From NCBI GenBank assembly GCA_039184055.1, contig JBCDBH010000080.1, positions 1 to 18,571 of the forward strand: a stretch of DNA of 18,571 bases, in the 5' to 3' direction. Within the stretch, counting starts at the first letter, position 1, and the number at the start of each line of letters is the position of its first letter. Positions 14,913 through 18,571 of the stretch are shown piece after piece. The notes under the pieces were generated by a model that saw only the letters and a program-made list of their open reading frames with translations, had not been told where the DNA came from and made no database searches. The position numbers and the translations under genes were made by a program. This DNA comes from JBCDBH01 sp039184055. Its GTDB lineage: Bacteria; Acidobacteriota; Thermoanaerobaculia; Multivoradales; J023.

Positions 14913-16403
14913 ATGCTCATGCCACCCGGGCGCGACCGGCGCCTCGTTACGACCGCCATTCTCAGCGGCATGGTGCTCGCCGCCATCGAAGCCACCGCCG
15001 TGGTCGCCGCCATGCCGAGCGCGGTCAGCGAGCTCGGTGGGGTCGAACACTACAGCTGGGTGTTCTCGATCTACCTGCTCACCAGCACCACCACCGTGCC
15101 GCTCTACGGCAAACTCGCCGATCTCTATGGACGCCGCCGGATCTTCAAGATCTCGGTCTACCTCTTTCTCCTCGGCTCGGTGCTTTCCGGCTTCGCCCAG
15201 TCGATCGAGCAACTGGTGGTGTTTCGCGCCATTCAAGGTTTGGGCGCCGGTGGCGTGACGCCGATCGGTGTCACGGTGGCCGGCGACATCTACACGATCG
15301 AGGAACGGGGCCGCATCCAGGGTGTGTTCTCGGCGGTGTGGGCGGTCGCCAGCATCATCGGTCCACCGCTCGGTGGCCTGGTGACCGATCTCCTGACCTG
15401 GCGCTGGATCTTCTTTCTCTGTGTGCCGTTCGGGCTCATGGCGGTGTATCTGCTCGATCAGTTCCTGGGGGAAAGCAAGCCACGAGGCGACGCCAAGCTC
15501 GACATCGCCGGAACGGTCTATCTCACCGTCGCGGTCACGGCCTTGCTCCTGTGTCTGACGTGGAGTGATCGCTGGGGATGGGTCGACCCGCGAACCGTCG
15601 GTCTCGCCGGTTTCTCGGTCCTGGCCCTCGGCGCGTTCCTATGGCAGGAGAATCGGGCGCCGGAGCCCATGCTGCCACTCGATCTCTTTCGCAATCGCAT
15701 CATCGCGGTGTCGAGCGTCGGCAACGTTTTGATGGGTGCGCTGATGTTCGGGTTGATCAGCTTCATCCCGATCTTCGGTCAGGGTCTTCGGGGTGGCAGC
15801 GCGCTCGACGCCGGTCGCATGCTCATTCCCATGTTGATCGCCTGGCCCATCGCCGCGGTCATCTCGGGTTGGCTACCACTCAAGATCGGTTATCGCCCGG
15901 TGTTGGTGATCGGAGGCGTGTGCATCGCCACCGGCACGTTTCTGCTCACCAGCATCGACGGCACCACCGCCGCTTGGCTGTTGCTCTTCGCCTTGGTGAT
16001 CTCGGGAACCGGGCTCGGCTTCACGTCGATTCCCTATGTGCTGGCGGTGCAGAACGCGGTGCCTCACGAGCGGCGCGGCGTCGCCACGGGTACGACGATC
16101 TTCTTCCGTCAGATCGGTGGCGCGGTCGCGGTGGCGGCGCTCGGCGTGGTCTTCAACACGCATTTCCTCACCGCCGGTCCACCCGGGGTCGCACCGGATT
16201 CAGTGCTCGACAGCGAGCTACGGCTGCGTCTCCCGGTCGAGCAGCTCGGCCAGCTCGAAACCGCGTTGGTCGGCGGGCTGCACCAAGTCTTCGCCGCGCT
16301 GGCGTTCGTCGCCGCCGGTACTCTGCTGGTCGCCTTCGTCTTTCCCGGTGGGCTCGCCACCGAGCACGCCTGGACCGACGACGAGTCGACCAGCGCGTTA
16401 TGA
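14913..16403 (+). CDS. MFS drug/solute exporter, DHA2 (14-TM) family
   Basis: 496 residues of mostly membrane helices, the usual length for the 14-helix DHA2 group of proton antiporters (EmrB/QacA type). Visible family motifs: motif A GKLADLYGRRR in the loop after the second helix, the Arg-containing helix FRAIQGLGAGGVTPIG, motif C GPPLGGLVTD at the end of the fifth helix, and WRWIFFLCVPFG in the sixth. A charged loop follows (GESKPRGDAKLDIAG). The second half has LRGGSALDAGRMLIPML and FFRQIGGAVAVAALGVVF, also typical. It probably exports a small hydrophobic compound in exchange for protons across the inner membrane; the substrate cannot be read. ATG at 14913 has no clear ribosome site, and a second ATG at 14919 is equally possible. 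It lies 21 bases after the macroglobulin gene and 7 bases before a small ORF, so it is probably in the same operon. Confidence 0.92.
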   Translation: MLMPPGRDRRLVTTAILSGMVLAAIEATAVVAAMPSAVSELGGVEHYSWVFSIYLLTSTTTVPLYGKLADLYGRRRIFKISVYLFLLGSVLSGFAQSIEQLVVFRAIQGLGAGGVTPIGVTVAGDIYTIEERGRIQGVFSAVWAVASIIGPPLGGLVTDLLTWRWIFFLCVPFGLMAVYLLDQFLGESKPRGDAKLDIAGTVYLTVAVTALLLCLTWSDRWGWVDPRTVGLAGFSVLALGAFLWQENRAPEPMLPLDLFRNRIIAVSSVGNVLMGALMFGLISFIPIFGQGLRGGSALDAGRMLIPMLIAWPIAAVISGWLPLKIGYRPVLVIGGVCIATGTFLLTSIDGTTAAWLLLFALVISGTGLGFTSIPYVLAVQNAVPHERRGVATGTTIFFRQIGGAVAVAALGVVFNTHFLTAGPPGVAPDSVLDSELRLRLPVEQLGQLETALVGGLHQVFAALAFVAAGTLLVAFVFPGGLATEHAWTDDESTSAL

Positions 16404-16410
16404 TGCCGAC

Positions 16411-16554
16411 ATGAAGTCGAACATCCCCGTCGGCAACCCGCCGATCTGGCCGGTGGCCATGCTCGTGGCCGCGGTCGCCCCCGGCGCGGATACGACTTCA
16501 GCGCCTGGACACGAACCTCTCCCCGAGCGCGACGGCCCGACTCCCTGGACATGA
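16411..16554 (+). CDS. Small ORF (47 residues) coupled to the DUF445 gene
   Basis: ATG at 16411 lies 7 bases after the MFS stop, and the stop TGA at 16552-16554 overlaps the DUF445 start in an ATGA. The product has one hydrophobic stretch (PPIWPVAMLVAAVAPGA, about residues 10-26) and a polar Pro/Glu-rich tail. It could be a leader ORF whose translation feeds ribosomes onto the next gene, or a tiny membrane protein. There is no ribosome site and no known family, and the frame is simply the continuation of a shadow frame of the MFS gene, so it may be meaningless. The best argument for it is the exact four-base overlap. Confidence 0.35.
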   Translation: MKSNIPVGNPPIWPVAMLVAAVAPGADTTSAPGHEPLPERDGPTPWT

Positions 16555-17774
16555 TCGAACGTCTCACCGATCCCGAGCTGTGGAAATACATCTCGATCCC
16601 GGTGCTCGCCGCGGTGGTCGGCTGGGCCACCAATCTGCTCGCGGTCAAGATGACCTTCTACCCCATCCACTTTGTCGGCATCCCGCCTTACCTCGGCTGG
16701 CGCGGCGTCATTCCGATCAAAGCGGCGAAGATGGCGAGCATTTTCGTCAACTCGACCATGCAACGACTCGGTCGACTCGCCGAGGTCTTCGAAGGCATGG
16801 AGCCGGAGCGGATGGCGCATCAGGTCACCGCGGTGATTTCGCCCCGCCTCGACATGTACACCGACGAGGTCATTCAATCGACCGCCTCGACCTATTGGGC
16901 ACGACTGCCGGCGCCGGTCAAGCAGCGCGTCTACGAAGCCGTACGCGCCGAGATGCCACGGCTGGTCGACGAGATCGTCGGTGAGCTCGGTCGTCGAGTC
17001 GAAGAAGTCACCGATCTCGAAAATATGATCGTCGAGCAATTCGAGGCCGATCCCAATCTGCTCAACCGTCTCTTTCTCGAATCCGGCGACGCCGAATTTC
17101 GTTTCATCGTCCGCTCCGGCTTCTATTTCGGCTTTCTCTTCGGCCTGGTCCAGCTCGCCGTATGGGCCTATTTCCCCGCTTGGTGGGTGCTGCCCCTCTT
17201 CGGTGGCCTGGTGGGTTTCGCCACCAATTGGCTGGCGATCAACATGATCTTCCGGCCGCTCCACCCGAAGAAGATCGGCCCGTTTACGATCCAGGGGCTC
17301 TTCTTGCGTCGTCAAGCCGAAGTGGCGACGGTGTGGTGTGGCCTGGTGACCCGCGAGATCCTCACCATCGAAACCTTGATCCAAGAAATGCTCAACGGTC
17401 CACGCTCACCACGTAGTCGCGAGCTCATCCGCGAAAAGATCGCGCCGCTCGCCGACGCCGCGCTGGCAACCGTTTGGCCGGTGGGTGATCTGGCGCTCGG
17501 CCCGCGCAACGTCAACGCGCTCAAGAAATCGATCGGCGACAAGGCGGTGCAGGTGTCGATCGATCCCTTTCGTGACGACGAGTTCAAGGAAGATCGCGCC
17601 AAGCTGATCGAAGCTCTATTGGTCGAGCGCATGGTGAGCTTGCCACCCGAGCAATTCCAAGATCTACTCAGACCCTGTTTCCAAGAAGACGAATGGAAGC
17701 TGATCCTGCTCGGAGCCGTGCTCGGCCTGCTCGCCGGCACCGCCCAGCTCGTCTTTGTTTTTGGGGGTGCCTGA
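16551..17774 (+). CDS. DUF445 family membrane protein
   Basis: 407 residues. The family mark appears twice: GWATNLLAVKMTFYP (24-38) near the N-terminus and GFATNWLAINMIFRP (222-236) in the middle, each inside a membrane segment and followed by a Gly/Pro loop (IPPYLGWRGVIPIKAAKMA; HPKKIGPFTIQGLFLRRQAEVA). This shows an internal duplication. Helices at about 13-33, 190-228 and 388-405 flank two amphipathic helical domains (60-180 and 255-385). DUF445 proteins (YheB/YjiN group) are inner-membrane proteins of unknown function, with tether-like or envelope roles suggested. The start at 16551 is the ATGA overlap with the small ORF. The stop overlaps the start of the next transporter by one base (TGATG), indicating translational coupling and a possible joint role with it. 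Confidence 0.9.
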   Translation: MIERLTDPELWKYISIPVLAAVVGWATNLLAVKMTFYPIHFVGIPPYLGWRGVIPIKAAKMASIFVNSTMQRLGRLAEVFEGMEPERMAHQVTAVISPRLDMYTDEVIQSTASTYWARLPAPVKQRVYEAVRAEMPRLVDEIVGELGRRVEEVTDLENMIVEQFEADPNLLNRLFLESGDAEFRFIVRSGFYFGFLFGLVQLAVWAYFPAWWVLPLFGGLVGFATNWLAINMIFRPLHPKKIGPFTIQGLFLRRQAEVATVWCGLVTREILTIETLIQEMLNGPRSPRSRELIREKIAPLADAALATVWPVGDLALGPRNVNALKKSIGDKAVQVSIDPFRDDEFKEDRAKLIEALLVERMVSLPPEQFQDLLRPCFQEDEWKLILLGAVLGLLAGTAQLVFVFGGA

Positions 17775-18571
17775 TGGGCGAAGCAACGAATCGATCCGAT
17801 GCTCCGGCCAAGCTCGGAACGTTCCTCGGGGTCTTCACCCCGTCGGTCTTGACCATTCTCGGCGTCATCCTCTTTCTCCGTCTCGGCTGGGTGGTCGGCC
17901 AAGTCGGGTTGGCGGGGGCGATCGGTATCGTCTTGATCGCCCACCTGATCACCATCGCCACGGCGCTCTCGGTATCGGCGGTGGCGACCAATATGCGGGT
18001 CGGCGCGGGCGGCGCGTACTACATCATTTCGCGCTCGCTCGGTCTCGAGATCGGTGGCGCGATCGGCGTGCCGCTCTTCTTGGCCCAGACCTTCTCGGTC
18101 ACCCTCTACGCCTTCGGTCTCGCCGAAACCCTCCAGCTTCTGTGGCCCGACATCCCGATGCGCGCCACCGCCGCGCTCACCGTGCTGGCGGTGTCGTTGA
18201 TCGCCGGCCGAGGCGCCAACCTGGCGATGCAGCTCCAGCTGCCGATCCTCGCCGCGATCGTCCTGGCGCTGATTTCCTTCTTCATCGGTGTGCCCGGACG
18301 GGCGCTCGATGCCGTACCCCTGTGGCGTGGCATCGAAGGCGGCGAGGGCTTCTGGACCGTCTTCGCGGTCTTTTTTCCCGCCGTCACCGGCCTGATGGCG
18401 GGGGTCAGTCTGTCCGGAGATCTGCGCAACCCCAACCGCTCGATCCCCAAAGGCACGCTGATCGCGGTCGGCGTCGGTCTGGTGGTCTATCTCGCGGTTC
18501 CCGTCGCGCTGGCGGTCACCTCTACCCCCGAAGCCTTGGCGAGCGACAACCTCATCTGGTTCGGCATCGCC
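17774..18571 (+). CDS. Cation-chloride cotransporter (SLC12/CCC-type, APC superfamily), partial
   Basis: The frame is open from ATG 17774 to the window end (266 residues), about the first six helices of the transporter core. It resembles the animal NKCC/KCC family in several places: LGVFTPSVLTILGVILFLRL with GWVVGQVG in helix 1 (17-44), GGAYYIISRSLGLEIGGAIG (79-98) at helix 3, and FFPAVTGLMAGVSLSGDLRN with PNRSIPKGT at helix 6 (200-228). Bacterial members are usually annotated as amino acid permeases or Na-K-Cl cotransporters. It should move K+ and/or Na+ with chloride, or amino acids, across the inner membrane. The helix 1 and 6 breaks that hold the ion sites in the family are recognisable. 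The start overlaps the DUF445 stop (TGATG), so translation is coupled. The C-terminal part lies outside the window. Confidence 0.9.
   Translation, partial: MGEATNRSDAPAKLGTFLGVFTPSVLTILGVILFLRLGWVVGQVGLAGAIGIVLIAHLITIATALSVSAVATNMRVGAGGAYYIISRSLGLEIGGAIGVPLFLAQTFSVTLYAFGLAETLQLLWPDIPMRATAALTVLAVSLIAGRGANLAMQLQLPILAAIVLALISFFIGVPGRALDAVPLWRGIEGGEGFWTVFAVFFPAVTGLMAGVSLSGDLRNPNRSIPKGTLIAVGVGLVVYLAVPVALAVTSTPEALASDNLIWFGIA

Noticed and set aside
16398..17384. 328-codon minus-strand frame opposite DUF445
   Set aside because: Antisense to a conserved DUF445 sequence with duplicated family motif; shadow.

Overview
The window is high-GC bacterial DNA with strong third-position G/C bias, long antisense shadow ORFs and AAAGGAG ribosome binding sites. 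A TPR-fused Ser/Thr kinase next to an ECF sigma factor of the type that lacks the usual acidic patch, and a Bacteroidetes-like alpha-2-macroglobulin, suggest an Acidobacteriota-like organism or a member of a neighbouring lineage (Planctomycetota, Gemmatimonadota). This is inferred from gene content only. There are no rRNA, tRNA, CRISPR or phage genes and no recognisable insertion sequence.

Layout. (1) Positions 1-348 hold a broken gene end. The plus strand carries the C-terminal part of a conserved protein. The minus strand of the first ~100 bases carries the segment that should precede it, so the left edge is a fold-back: a chimeric join or a real inversion. (2) Positions 390-3751, minus strand, hold two tandem paralogous secreted proteins, each built with three C-terminal ChW (clostridial hydrophobic, conserved Trp) repeats. 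The upstream copy is split by one in-frame TAA exactly where its sister has Tyr. (3) Positions 4006-5472, plus strand, hold a divergent secreted Cys-containing protein of unknown family. (4) Positions 5480-8683, minus strand, hold an operon of an ECF sigma factor followed by a transmembrane Ser/Thr kinase with a C-terminal TPR array. (5) Positions 8832-18571, plus strand, hold a tightly packed run: a 2019-residue alpha-2-macroglobulin-like lipoprotein that has lost its thioester, a 14-TM DHA2-type MFS transporter, a 47-codon ORF, a DUF445 membrane protein and the start of a bacterial SLC12-type cation-chloride cotransporter. The last junctions overlap (ATGA, TGATG), which suggests translational coupling.

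How the parts may work together. The sigma/kinase pair looks like a phosphorylation-controlled transcription switch: an outside-facing TPR sensor, a cytoplasmic kinase, and a sigma factor whose region 2.2 carries Thr in place of acidic residues. It sits between two sets of envelope genes (ChW/Cys proteins on one side, macroglobulin plus transporters on the other), which are candidate targets, but no shared promoter motif was found. The most noteworthy items are the ChW pair with its conversion-like identity patch and nonsense codon, the phospho-type sigma factor, the thioester-less macroglobulin, and the fold-back at the left edge.
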